Assembly (NCBI RefSeq): GCF_937616625.2
Contig: NC_065571.1
Coordinates: 26,176,201 to 26,240,200, forward strand
Reading direction: 5' to 3'
Source: Mercurialis annua
Taxonomy: Eukaryota > Streptophyta > Magnoliopsida > Malpighiales > Euphorbiaceae
Length of the DNA stretch: 64,000 nucleotides
Shown: piece after piece, positions 50,401 to 62,190 of the stretch
Layout of the letters: each line of letters starts with the position of its first letter
Position numbering within the stretch: position 1 is the first letter of the stretch
Position numbers and translations under genes: made by a program
Notes under the pieces: generated by a model
What the model was told of the DNA's origin: nothing
The model's database searches: none
What the model saw: the letters and a program-made list of their open reading frames with translations, nothing else

Positions 50401-52214
50401 TCGCTCGTAAGCCCAACTCAAACTCATTCAGAAAGTATAGCTCGATTGATCACATGTCAGTTGACCCAACCGGATAATTGCCTCCTTGATACCCAAAACA
50501 TATCCCTTCTCCTGGGTCTGGGCAAGTGAGTCCACAACAACCACCCTAAAGTTACAAAAAGGAGAGAAAAATCTATCATTTCACATGAATTCTATTCGTC
50601 TTCTTTATTCTTAAGAGAACCCCCCCCCCACCAATGCTCCTATAGTACTCGCAATTAACACCTGCCTCGGACTATGAGATATATATGGCGTCTTAAGACG
50701 ATGCTCTGTACGATAGGCGATGATTTAGAGAACGGCTAGGCTAACTAGGAAGAACAGGCTTTTCTCCATATAGATGCGCAGAATCGTCTGCAGTCTCTGC
50801 AATGACATTTGAGGAAGGAGACTTATTCCTCTGGTTAAGAGGGATTACTCCATCTCCATCATTGCATATTTTGGATATAATAAGTAGGATAGAGCGGATG
50901 CAAGAGCCGTCTAAGGGGCGTAGCGAAGAGCCCTAAGTTTATTTATAGTCAATCTTATCTCCTAGCTATGAAATGAAGTAAGGCTAGCGTTATGCTTAAC
51001 ACATGCATGATGGTTCTTTCTGACAAGATAAAGCAAACCCTATGAAAAGTCTACAGGCTTCAAGTGCAGACGAGTACAGACTTTACTTGATGACTAGAGC
51101 AGGCTTTCAACTAACTGGAAACCGATATCCAACTAGCTCTCTCTCTCTACGGGTCCCTCCTTTCTATAACGGGGTACGCATAAGGAAACAGGGACTGTCG
51201 CTTGAGAGCTGTCGTACGGGACCTAGGCACTTGCCAACGAGCAGGCGGGACAAGACGCTCTACTTGAAAGGCAATGTCTTACTCGAAGAGTCTTTATCCG
51301 TTGTTGATCAATGGGCTATAGTGAAATGGCCACATTCCTGATCCAATCAATGCTATTGATCCAGTCGAAGAACCTGCTCCAGAGCCACCAAACAAGGGAC
51401 CTGCTCTGTTGGAGACAAAGAAGCCTCTTAGTTCGTCGAAAGGTATGGGATCGATCTCCGCATCGTATAAGGCCTTTCATCTCTGTCCGCTCTCGATTTT
51501 TTTTCATTTTTTCTTAGCGGATTAGCGCCCCCTCAACCAACAAGTCAAGCGAATCGACCTGAACCAATCGACGATTCGTCCGTCGTTAGATCCTGATAAA
51601 CGATAGGCGGCTGGCTTTGCTCATGGCATAAGAAGAAAATAAGCTACTCAACTACTAAAGCGAGGTTTTAAATCTTATATATTATATATATTGAATAGTT
51701 CTTCCTGCATGGCTTCTTTCCAACATGACTGAGATGCAGCTTCAGAATCAGATTAAGGCTCAACAATGGAATGAACAGAAAGGCAAAAAAATGGGAAGAG
51801 GAAAAGAATCATATGTGAGACGATCAGGAGGACGAGAGATAAGAGAGGAGCGACGTACCTCAAAATAAAGAGGAGTAGGAGTAGAACCGGTGACCAAAGG
51901 AGCAGCTGATGACGAAGCCAAGAGAGTTTGGTGAGCTGAATCTGTCCGGAGTTACGCCTCTGATAAGTAAAAACTAAGAGGCTGACGGAATCAAGGGACG
52001 GATCCAGCCTTGGGTTACTACGGCATGTTCAGTAGCTATTCGCTTACGAAGTGGCTCTCTTTTAAAGTACCACTTCTAGCAGATCTTAGGATACTGCCTT
52101 CCCTATCCTTGCTAGGCTTCGTCTTTTTTTTGGATTTCTCATATGAAATAAAAAATTTACCTATCCATTGTTTTTACATTGAGGTCGGTAACGTTGGTGA
52201 ATTAGGTGAAGGTA
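47453..52214. other. Mitochondrial spacer, no recognisable gene
   Basis: About 4.8 kb. It contains the inverted partners of repeats at 19869-19905 (partner 49267-49303) and 27469-27489 (partner 49312-49332). Open frames such as 51042-51341 (plus, 99 codons) have no recognisable features. Confidence 0.5.
49267..49303. repeat. 37-bp repeat, inverted copy of 19869-19905
   Basis: The 37 bases are the exact reverse complement of 19869-19905. Short repeats of this kind are common in plant mitochondrial genomes and can mediate occasional recombination. A partial relative is at 32953-32979. Confidence 0.88.
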
Positions 52215-52301
52215 CGGAAAGAGAGGGATTCGAACCCTCGGTAAACAAAAGCTTACATAGCAGTTCCAATGCTACGCCTTAAACCACTCGGCCATCTCTT
52301 C
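52215..52301 (-). tRNA. trnS-GGA: tRNA-Ser(GGA), plastid type
   Basis: On the minus strand the sequence has the class II serine tRNA form: D-arm GATGGCCGAGTGGTTTAAGG, anticodon arm GTAGCATTGGAACTGCTAT with anticodon GGA, long variable arm, and T-arm GAGGGTTCGAATCCCTC. It matches the plastid trnS-GGA, which plant mitochondrial genomes often carry. The acceptor stem GAAGAGA pairs with TCTTTCC except at position 2, where A faces C; the plastid form has G there. That single G-to-A change fits decay after transfer to the nucleus. Confidence 0.88.
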
Positions 52302-52536
52302 TAATCTATTCATGTTTACGAAGACGGCGCTCCCGTCTTTTTTTGATATCTATACTGGCTTAAATCAATGAATTGGAACGACTCGAACGATCGGTCTATC
52401 TTTTTTTTTTTATGAGTTTAGTCTTTTTTTATTTAATTTCGTACTGGACAATTTCTTTTTTTGTGGGATCGTTTTCCCACGAGAGGTAATTAAAAGAAAT
52501 TCAAAAAATGGATTGCTACCTATGCCTAGATCCTTT
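52302..52536 (+). pseudogene. ycf3: Plastid-derived trnS-GGA to ycf3 spacer and ycf3 start
   Basis: Beyond the tRNA, an AT-rich stretch leads to ATGCCTAGATCC at 52522-52533, which matches the start of plastid ycf3 as I recall it (Met-Pro-Arg-Ser) and lies divergent from trnS-GGA as in plastid genomes. The reading then departs from ycf3. The spacer is shorter than in plastids, so it would contain deletions. This is a tentative call based on gene order and a short match. Confidence 0.35.
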
Positions 52537-55500
52537 ATTCTTATGACATTTTGTCGGGCTTCCCTCGACTCTTCCTTCTAAATAAAAAGGGCACCTAATG
52601 TTTCCCGTCTCCACTTATATTCAATTATAGCCCTTCCAGGAGAGAGAAGGCGAGGGCAAAAAACAATTCACGCAACTATCGATGCTCTGTCTCCTCATAG
52701 ACTGTAATCCACGCTGTTCTTCTGGTTTTTTTAGGGTAGAAGGAAGGGAAATCCTTTGTTTGAGTATTACCAACCGGGGACAAAGAAAGTCCTCTCCTAT
52801 TAAATTGAAATTCAAGCGGAGAGAGGGAAGAATCCCATGTGTTAAGCATATCAATATGGCATCTATACCGATCCAAGATGGAATCGACTTGATCGAGAGA
52901 AATGGAAAACCCGATGGAATAAGGTCGAACAGATCAACTCACAAGGAGATTGGGGGCGACATGACCTAGAAGCTATGGCTCTGTTCATACTAGAGTAAAG
53001 GCTAAGAACTGTCTCGCAAGGGTAGACCATAGTTGGGGGGTGGCTATCTATCATTATTACGTCGGCGTTAAAAACCAGGATACTTCCTGATATACTGCTA
53101 GAAAACGGATCCGGACTCTGGGGCTGCATTCAACAGCGTCTCTGCAGGCCTCGAAAACGATCTTCCTCGTAATCTGGCTCTTAAATAGAACACTACGCGG
53201 GACACTTAATCCCCTTTTTATCTCCGGAGGAGTTTCGCGGGCAGGAGAGATACCAAAACCTTAACCTTCTTTTCACAACAGAGGGTGAAATGGGCCTCCT
53301 GTCTTCGCATAAGTCTGACCCGGAGGAAAGTGGCGTGAAAGATTTTTTTAGGCTTGAGGTGTCTTTGGGATTTCTTTCTTAAGGCGGGAAGCCAAGGAAC
53401 TTCTTTCATGTCCAAGAAAGAAAAGAGGCGATCTTAATCGTTAAAAGAAGATTCTTCATCTGTTCAGCACTGACTGTTTGAGGGATTCATTCACTGGCTC
53501 GGGAGAAAGCACTCCTAGGACAAGTACTGCACTGATAGGACTGCCTAGACAGCTAAAGGATTCACTAGAAAGTTCCCCATTGGATAAGAAAGAGCTAAGT
53601 GGGCTAAGATAGAGCTAATTCTTAATTATTTACCCCTACCTCAAAAACGATTTTCGAAATAAAAAGAAGTTTAAAGAAAGAATAATGCCAGCCGATGAGA
53701 CTGACCGCTGGGACAGATCTTATTTGAAAGAAAATTAGCAACCGTTGGCTTGCAGGACCGAGACCGTGCTACTAGACTGGCTGACTGGGCTGGCTACTCT
53801 CTGCGCTCCTCGCTCCCAGCTGCTATAGGAAGAAAGCAAGGACTGATTTGATTCTACTGCTCCTTCACCAGGGGGGCACTTCGCTACCTTTTGGTCTTTA
53901 TTTCGGCGGTTACTTTTTGGAGATCGTACGCAATAACCTCTTTTCAAAGATTGCATTGTTGTGCCAACTGGCGTGCATGAAGCTAGGGGCTTTGTGATCT
54001 TAGGGAAAAAATTTCCCTGTTATTCTCGTCGGGCAGGAATAATCGATGCGAAAGCCTGCTTTCTTTCTTGCCACGCACTTATACAGGCCGAAAGGATGTG
54101 TTTTCGCTTATATACTAGTAGTCGAATCGACAGCTATAGCTATACCGAGCGATAAGCCTAAGAACAGTGGATGGTATTCCCAGCAAAGCTAACGCCTGTT
54201 TTAAGCTTATTACAGCTTAAGATTCTCTGAAGGCGAGAGGTTCCTTCTCTCTAACAAGTCGAGGTTTTACGACCGCCCAAAAAAACTGTCTAATGTCTCA
54301 TGCATCTTTAGAACTATGGAACTACCCTCTAATATGGCACTTTCGACGATTGAACTGCAATGAATTTGTACGTATCCTATAAAATAAAAGCTTCTCGTAA
54401 CGGGAGTGAGTGCACCGCAAGACCAGACATTGATTGGAAAGCGATATTCAAAGGGCGATGACTATCGCTCTCTTAGTTATAGTTAGGAAGGTAAGAATAA
54501 TGTAACCTTTTCCTTTGATTGCCAGAAAGCACACGATCAGCATATGGGAAATCGAGTATGAAAAGAGGTGACGTCACTTATTAGCAGAAATAGATATCTT
54601 TCTTGGTGGGCGGGCGGTCGAGTTACAGAGCGATTTAGAACATCTGTAACATAGTCCACTGTTACTGTTGGCGGAAGCCAATTATCACCAGCATTCAAAA
54701 ATCTCCTAATGGATATAAAAAAACCCTCTGCTTTATCTACTACTTACTGTTCGATTGGATTCAAAGCTAGATAGCAGTAGTAGAGCTACTCAGCTAAAGC
54801 AGCATCAACTTCGGGCTACAGATAAGAAGAAGAAGCATTGAGCAAGGCACTTACTTCTCGTGCCTTAAGGCAGCCTTGAATTGCCCTTCAACAGTAAGAA
54901 AGGTAGAAAGGAATAGAGTAAGGGACTCAGTAAAAACACACAATTGAAAAGAGAACAAGACAAGACCTGCGTATATCAGTTTGTTCTTTCTAAGTCTTAT
55001 TCTTGCATAGAAGAACGCAACTTTCTATTATATTATATAATAAGGTAAGACAATGGGCGAAAGCTCGATCCAGCAATAGCAATATCGCGTGAAAAAAGAA
55101 AGAGCGAATGCCATGGTTCTTGTTCAAGAAGAAAAGAAACTGTTGTCGGAATAACCGCAGTAAGGAAAGGAAGTTAGGCACTCATATCATATTCTTGCCC
55201 ACAAGCAAGAGGTATAATAGTAGATGATGACGGGATCGAATTATGTTGGAGGAAGGGAAAATGCCCTATTAGCAGGTTTCGAAGAGCTGAGTCGCAAGAC
55301 TAAGGAACTACTAGGCTGACAGGGACAACTATGGCGGGAAAGCAGTTCCACCACTCGATCTGAGAGAAAAGGAGATGAGAGCCAGAATTAACACATTCAA
55401 TTAAATGACCGATTCCACTCATTGAGGGAGTTGAAAAAGCCTTTCTTATAGTCGGTCTAACCCAACCTTCTTAACTTGGCACACATATGACATCAAGCCA

Positions 55501-55868
55501 TCAACCAAGTCAGCCAACTACCAGCATTAGGTCCCCCAGTCGATGAGGGTAAGGAGGAAGCGATAGCCAGCTCTCATTGATGATTTCTCACCTTCTTACC
55601 CTCTCTTGGATGAAGCAACCATATAACTGCCGATATGGATTGAGTAGCGAGATCAGTTACACTAGCCCGGGCATCATCACTGTCTTAGCGCGAACAGTCT
55701 GGAGCCAAAACAGAGTAGAGATTCAAATGGAGGGATGTGAAGAGAAAGAAAGTCAATGACACCACACCAGACCGACCGTAAAGGGAAGAAGTAGCTACCA
55801 TTTCACTTTTCCTTTACATGCTTTCCCCTGTCACGAACTCTGATGTCACTGTCAACAAGAAAGAGAGA
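52537..55868. other. Mitochondrial spacer to the right junction, no recognisable gene
   Basis: About 3.3 kb with only short open frames on both strands and no motif that I can support. It ends where inverted LTR sequence starts at about 55869. Confidence 0.5.
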
Positions 55869-56745
55869 GATAGTACTCTATAGAGTTAGGGTCTGTTTTT
55901 AATAATTATTTTATATTGTTTAGACCCGACTACTGTTCGTGCTTCAGAGGCGAACCAGGATTAGCTGCTTGCCGCTTATCACGGGGATTAGCAAGCAGTG
56001 AGTTTGTACTTACTATTTACCGCTTTATTAAGTAAATTGTTATTTTAATATTAAATATATATATTGTATGTATATTGCGAACTGTTTTTATATTATGGCT
56101 CTTAGTTGTAACATGCTACCTAATGGGCATTATTAGGACTGCATGCGCACCGGTAATGATCTGGGTATGTTATTATGGTAATGTGGTAACTCGGTGTGAG
56201 CATAGCTCTCGGGACCAAATAGAGTAACTCGGTGTAGCACAGCTCTCAGGACTCTGGATATGGTAAAAGTGTGGTCAGTGGTAACTCGGTGTAGCTCAGC
56301 TCTCGGGACCAGGCCTATTGGATTATGTTTATTATTTAGAATTGTGGATTAGGGTTCCAACTATTAATCGTAATATCGTTATTAAATGTTTTAAATGGTT
56401 TTAAAGGTTTTCCACTTGATAAATGTAAATAGTGGTATAAACTCATCTCAGTATATCTGACCCCGTTGTTTTCCCAATTTTTCCCAGGGTTATGATCTGA
56501 GAGAGTCTGGTTATCTCCGCATTTACTTTTTCTCGGAGGTTCCATTTATTTTAGTAGAACTATCAAGCAATTTTATTCTTAGACCGCAGTAGTTGATTAG
56601 ACGTCTTTATTATTATTACAGTTGTTTGTCGGATTGGTCCGACTAGTTATATTGCTTTTGCATGTTATATGATTATTTAGGATTATTTATGTTATGCCTA
56701 TTTACAACCCAGTATTGGAAAGCATGTTATATTTTAATTGCTGAA
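55869..56745 (+). repeat. LTR fragment in inverted orientation
   Basis: The plus strand here is the reverse complement of LTR-B from about 13770 down to 12905. Landmarks run in reverse order: TAGTACTCTATAGAGTTAGG at the left end, the ATATCTGACCCCGTTG block near 56450, and GGAAAGCATGTTATATTTTA at the right end. Both ends are broken: the left meets mitochondrial DNA and the right meets reverse transcriptase coding sequence. Its orientation is opposite to LTR-A, LTR-B and LTR-C. Confidence 0.85.
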
Positions 56746-57427
56746 TATACAACTGATGCTCACGCAATGTCTGTAGTATAGTCCTCAAATGGTAAGCATG
56801 CTCCTCCTCACTCCGAGAATAGATCAAAATGTCATCAATGAAAACGATAACGAATTGATCTAAAAACGGCTTGAACACTCTGTTCATCATATCCATAAAC
56901 GCTGCTGGTGCGTTCGTTAGACCAAAGGACATAATCAGAAACTCAAAATGTCCTTACCGCGTCCGAAAAGCAGTTTTAGACACATCTACATCATGGATCC
57001 GAAGTTGATGATACCCAGACCTCAAATCAATCTTGGAAAAACAATTTGCACCTTGCAACTGGTCAAACAAATCATCGATGCGAGGAAGAGGATATCTGTT
57101 TTTGACAGTAGCCTTGTTCAATTGTCTGTAGTCGATACATAGTCGAAAGGAACCGTCTTTTTTCTTCACAAACAGAAATGGAGCACCCCACGGAGAAGTA
57201 CTCGGTTTGATGAACCCGCTATCCAACAACTCTTGTAACTGGTCCTTCAACTCCTTCAGCTCTGCAGGAGCCATCCGATACGGCAGTATCGAAATCAGAG
57301 CTGTACCGGAAACCACATCAATGCAAAACTCAATCTCACGGTTAGGTGGTAATCCAGGAAATTCCTCTTGAAACACATCAGTGAACTCATTCACTATCGG
57401 AACACTATGCATATCACCACTATCCAC
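56746..57427 (-). pseudogene. Gypsy reverse transcriptase, truncated
   Basis: Protease tail and reverse transcriptase of a Ty3/gypsy pol. Visible blocks include [67 protein letters not shown] and the catalytic FIDDILIYS (the family's Y/F-x-D-D box). One nonsense codon, TAA, interrupts the frame after KTAFRTR where Tyr is usual. The frame is cut at HQLYI by the inverted LTR fragment; RNase H, integrase and any chromodomain are missing. Together with the initiator-Met primer site and long LTRs, it fits the Tekay/Del lineage. Confidence 0.88.
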
Positions 57428-57430
57428 CTT

Positions 57431-58495
57431 TCAATTACGAACCACAGCAAGAAAACCTTGGCAACCCTTGCCTAACATCCGCTTTGCCTTAATGGCGGAA
57501 ATCAGATTCTTAGGTGTCTCCGCCTTTTCTCCCTGAAAGGAAAAAGTTAGATCACCTGGAATCCTAAACTCGACTGACTTCCCTCGACAGTCAATAGAAG
57601 CAAAATGGCGCGACAGCCAATCCATCCCCAAGATGACATCAAAAGAAAGAACGTCAAGCACAATCAAATCCTCACATGATTCTCTACCCTGAATAACCAC
57701 TGGACAAGAAGGATAAACGACGTCCACTACTACACCTTCAGACATAGGTGTAGACACAGCTAAAGGTTCACTCAAAACAGATGGTGCAATACCCAGTTTC
57801 CCAGCAAAGCACGTAGACACAAACGAATGGGTTGGACCCGCATCAAATAAAACCAAAGCACCAGTAAAAGAAATCGGAATGGTACCTTGCACCATAGCGT
57901 TTGATGCACTCGCATCCTGACGAGTAAGTGCTAACACTCTGGCCTGACCCTGCGGCTGCTGCTGCGAACTCTGCCCAGTACCATAACTGTTGGAACCTCT
58001 ACCACCGTTATCACGGCCACCAAAACCTCTGCCACAAGAACCAGGGCCCCGTTGGCCACCAAAAGATGTTGCAGGTTGAGAGTACCCTACAGCCTGTGTA
58101 AACTCAGGTCTCTGCTGCTGGTAAGACGACTGCGCCACACTAGAGTTAGACATCTGCTGTCCTGATGTCGGACACTCCCTGGAAAAATGACCCGGCTGGC
58201 CACAAGAGAAACAACCTCCAGGAGCTAACAGACACTGACTATAGTGTCTACGTCTGCAATTCTGGCAGAACAGAATGTTCGATCCACCACATTGCCCGCG
58301 TCCTGAACCACGGTTACCCCCACTGCTACTAGAACTGTACGGAGCACTCCTAGTACTATGCCTCCCCTTGTTGTGCATACGGCGACTCCCCCTATTGGCC
58401 TGAGAAGAGCCACTGTAGTAGTTTCCACTACCATGCTGCGCTGGGGCCTGTTGCCCTTCACTTCTGATTCTGGAAAGGGTCAGAGATCGTCCCAA
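57431..58495 (-). pseudogene. Gypsy gag C-terminus (zinc knuckle) and aspartic protease
   Basis: The frame has a Gly/Ser/Arg-rich stretch, a CCHC knuckle CFSCGQPGHFSREC for nucleic-acid binding, a low-complexity Gln/Gly region, and then the protease region LVLFDAGPTHSFVS and VILGMDWLSRH. The protease active site normally reads D-S/T-G-A; here DAGP is seen, so it may be inactive. The frame ends with TGA after AVVRN; the polypeptide logically continues in the same frame into reverse transcriptase. Confidence 0.85.
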
Positions 58496-59414
58496 ACTGA
58501 ATCAATGAATTCTCCATCCGTCGAGAACTATCCACTACCCGAGCAAACTCTATGTCTGTTCCTATCAGCAAAGGAAGAAATTCCGAGCCTAAACCCCTAA
58601 CATAGCGGTCGTTCACTCGCCCTCAATCACCCTGTAGATCTGTAGCAAACCGCCCCAAACGGACAAACTCTGTAGTATAGTCTGTCACTGATATATCCCC
58701 TTTCTTCAAATTTAGCAGCTTTTCTCTGAAATTCTCAGTAACAGAGAAGGGTAGATAGTAACCTCTGAACCTGGTCACAAAATCAGCCCAAGACAATGTA
58801 GCCATCTCTGGCCTGATGTTATTTCGAAACTAGTCCTTAGCTGGACCCTTTAGCGACATCTCCACAAGCATCACTGATTGACGATCAGTAGCTTGAATCC
58901 TCTTACTGTTGTACTCAAACTCCTCCAAAAAGTCAAGAGCATCCCCTGTGCCATCAAATGAAGTCGGAGTCAACTTCGTGTAGGTTATCACCGCCTCTCT
59001 GTCTGTCGGAATGTGATCGACACCAGCAAGTCCACCCATACCAGCTACATTACCAGCCTGAGGTTGCTGTTGCTGCGCTAACTGACCCAGTACAGTACAC
59101 TGATTCTGCAGAAGAGCCTGGTTGTTCTGCATCTCGACAATCCCAACCAAGAAAGTAGTGAAGTCGAACGCCTGCACATTCGGTGCCTGTTGCACATTCG
59201 ATGCCTGAACACCTGCTGCACCACGTCCTCTAGCTCCACTTCTACCAGCACCAGCTCCTCTGCCTCTACCTCTACCTCTGCCAGCACCTCTACCACGTCC
59301 AGCATTGGCCGGAACTGGTGGTACGTTTTGATCGACTTCCATGGAAATCGCATCATCAGCCTCAGCTTCTTGCTCTGCCGCAGCACGAGCACGAGTACGA
59401 AGAACGTTGTCCAT
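58455..59414 (-). pseudogene. Gypsy gag N-terminal and capsid region
   Basis: Starts with ATG at 59414 (MDNVLRTRARAAAEQEAEAD), has an Arg-Gly-rich segment, then the capsid-like region FLEEFEYNSKRIQAT and, after a break, SWADFVTRFRGYYLPFSVTE. Breaks: TAG at 58830-58832 where KDWF would be expected (Trp to stop), TGA at 58623-58625 after LQGD, and a frame change near 58455-58495. The element can no longer make Gag. It begins about 340 bases after the primer-binding site, the normal leader length. Confidence 0.85.
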
Positions 59415-59743
59415 ATCCTAAAGATTGAACAACAACAATTTAAATAACACGTAATTCATACCCAAGTATGAAACAAAACAAGTAACAATTAGGATTTCCC
59501 GAGAAATCAACAGCAACAAGGTATTCACCGAAGTGAAATAAAATTAACATTTAACAGCATCAAATCAACATATGACGACTGACTCGACGCAATCCTATTG
59601 GTGTAGGCAGAATATTTTTAAAAATCAAAAGATGACGTTTTTAAAGACATGACAGAAACCTGTATCCGCAGTAGTTCCTAAGACACAACCATACTTAACA
59701 GAGTAAACACATAGCAAGCAAATGGCCTTGGTTTGAAACCAAA

Positions 59744-59755
59744 GCTCTGATACCA
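59744..59755 (-). other. Primer-binding site, initiator-Met tRNA
   Basis: The plus strand reads GCTCTGATACCA, the exact 12-base 3' end of plant initiator methionine tRNA, four bases from the edge of LTR-C. It shows that LTR-C is the 5' LTR and the element runs leftward. Confidence 0.9.
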
Positions 59756-61646
59756 AGTTTGTCACGACCCATTTTCATGAATCGCGACCGGCGCTAGGGT
59801 ATGGTTAATGTAGTACCAAAACTCGTAGCTAGCCTTTCATTTAACATATAAACACATAAACCTGCAGAAAACCAATGCTCAGGGGCAACCGAGACTTCAG
59901 CCTAAATCTAACAGTTATAATATTCAACAGTTAATATAACCTGCTTATCCAATTTCGAGTCTAAAATAGATTTAACATAAACCAATGTAAATAATGTAAC
60001 ATGCCAAAGCAATATAACTAGTCGAACCAATCTGACAAAAACTATAATAATAATAAAGACGTCTAATTACTACTTCGGTCTAAGAATAAAACAGTTTTAC
60101 AGTTTATCAAAATTAAATGGAACCTCCGAGGAAAAGTAAATGCGGAGATCACCAGACTCTCTCAGATCATAACCCTGGGAAAAATTGGGAAAACAATGGG
60201 GTCAGATATATTGAGATGAGTTTATTCCAATATCTACAAACAACAAGTCAAGGTAAAACCAATCAGAGTAAACACAATACTCAATTAATTAATAAACCAC
60301 ACAAGTCAAGTCTATTGAGTTCCCGCTTTAAAATCCATTTAATAAAATACTATTTAAAACAATTGTTAAATAATAAACCAAGTAATCTCCAAATAGTGTG
60401 TTAGCCGAGTTACTGATAACTACCAAGCTAACCTCACATGTCAGGTGACCCAAGTCTAACCCGACCCAATCATTTTATCAAAATATAAACCATAGTTTAT
60501 AATCCCAAGAATAATGATTTCATAAAATAATATATTATAATTGAAAGCGGAACTCAATATCTTTAAACAAAAGTAACCATTAGTTACTAACAAAAACTTA
60601 ATCACAATAAAGTTTAAGAAAACGTTTTATGTCAAAACGTAACTTTATCCAAAATGGCACATCAAGCCAATATTTTCAAAACCCATAATTACCCAAGTAA
60701 TTATGTGATTAAAGATTATAAAATAAATATCGTATTCAGATTGAAATTATTAAAACCAATCCGATTAATATCAAAAAGAATATTATTTCCAAATTTAAAC
60801 GATGCTAACACTTAGCAAAATCATAACTAAAACAATATTAGTAAGTTTGGTTCCAAATTGATATCTAAACAAATTTTGATTAGTCAAGACAAAGCCAAAC
60901 AATTTATAATGTACCAATGGAATATAATCAAATCATTACCAAACCAATTAACCCTTAATTTGAAATCCAACTCTTCCTACCAAGATCGTTACAAGGAAAG
61001 AACAAGATTATCTCAACAGTAACCCAAAACAACTTACATAGTAACCATAAGTAAAACCCTTAACATCATTTTAACACCTTAAGCCATAACGAACAACATC
61101 ATAAGTATTAACATAGAACATCGGCAATAGCAATTGGAAGGATGGCAGCCAAACAATTCAATGAAATTACAAGTGATCGACGTACCGTTTGAAGGTAACA
61201 ACACGAGGTGATTCAGAGATGATATGGTACAGATTTGAACGTGATATTAGGATCTAAGCATAGGAAAGATCATGCTCAAACGAATTAGAATTATGCAGCA
61301 ATAAAGAATTGGAAACAACAAACCGTATAGCGCTTAAACGAAAGAATTTACGTACCGAATGAACGAACAACAAAATAACAACGCTCTAAGATTCTAGAGA
61401 TAATTCGGCACAGACCCGATGTGATAGAATAGCCTCACCCGATGCTAGAACAACAAGAGTAACAAATCATGAACGAATAGAATAATAACAATTGAATAAA
61501 CGAATGAAACGAGAAGCGAATCACTTACCAAATCCAAAAAGATAGGGAGGGATGAAGGAATAATCATCTCAGAGTGTTTAGGCGTGTGAGAGTCGGCTAG
61601 GGTTTAATAAAAAGTGAACAAAATATGTTTGGATGAGTTAAGGGGT

Positions 61647-61656
61647 CTTTTTATAG
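61647..61656 (-). promoter_or_regulatory. Likely TATA box of LTR-C
   Basis: The minus strand reads CTATAAAAAG, a good plant TATA box, positioned so that transcription would start near 61620 and run leftward through R-U5 into gag. The GC hairpin cluster lies immediately upstream. Confidence 0.45.
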
Positions 61657-61679
61657 GTTAGGTCATTAAATTTGACAGA

Positions 61680-61877
61680 GGGGCGCGATGGGAGGCGCGT
61701 TGCAAGGCGCGTTGGACCCGTCGCGCCTCGATTCTCAAAGAAAATGAAATTCAGCCTGAGGCACGTTGCGAGGCGCGTTGGACCCAACGTGCCTTCCAAC
61801 GTGCCTCCCTGCACAAGGCCAAAATTACTGGGGCGCGTTGCGAGGCGCGATGACCCCATCGCGCCCTCCAACGCGCC
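61680..61877. repeat. Cluster of nested GC-rich hairpins in the LTR
   Basis: Three related units begin near 61682, 61760 and 61832. The third is a perfect nested palindrome: GGCGCGTTG (61832) pairs with CAACGCGCC (61869) and, inside it, GGCGCGATG (61844) pairs with CATCGCGCC (61857) around a 4-base loop. The second has the same design (GGCACGTTG at 61760 with CAACGTGCC at 61797, inner GGCGCGTTG at 61772 with CAACGTGCC at 61785, one G-T pair). The first is imperfect. The surroundings are AT-rich. Confidence 0.88.
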
Positions 61878-62190
61878 TCATAAATAGATCCAACGGTCAA
61901 CTTTCTCTCAGGCACAGCATATCCGAAAATGAGCCCGATCCGACGGTTAAATTGGGAGATATGTACGTTTTATCAAAACATGTCAGATTTAGAAGATACA
62001 CTAACACATTTTCAAAAATTATTCGGAAACTAATCAAATTGACATTGAAAGCCCACACGACACATGTAACAAATACAAGATACAACTCATACCCTAAACA
62101 AGGTGTCATACTTGCTAATTCCACCATAACAAATCTGAAACCAACCCAGAATCGCAATAAATTCAAGGCAGAAAAACACGGGATATTACA

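Larger units (their letters stand above)
59760..62190 (-). repeat. LTR-C, complete 5' LTR of the gypsy element
   Basis: About 2.4 kb, from TGTCACGACCC at the low end to GGGATATTACA at the high end, with the same internal blocks as LTR-A and LTR-B. The primer-binding site lies just below it. Unlike LTR-A, it carries a GC-rich hairpin cluster at 61680-61877 close to the promoter. Its high side is followed by sequence that resembles the 3' end of a gypsy interior, so it may be shared between two tandem elements. Confidence 0.88.
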
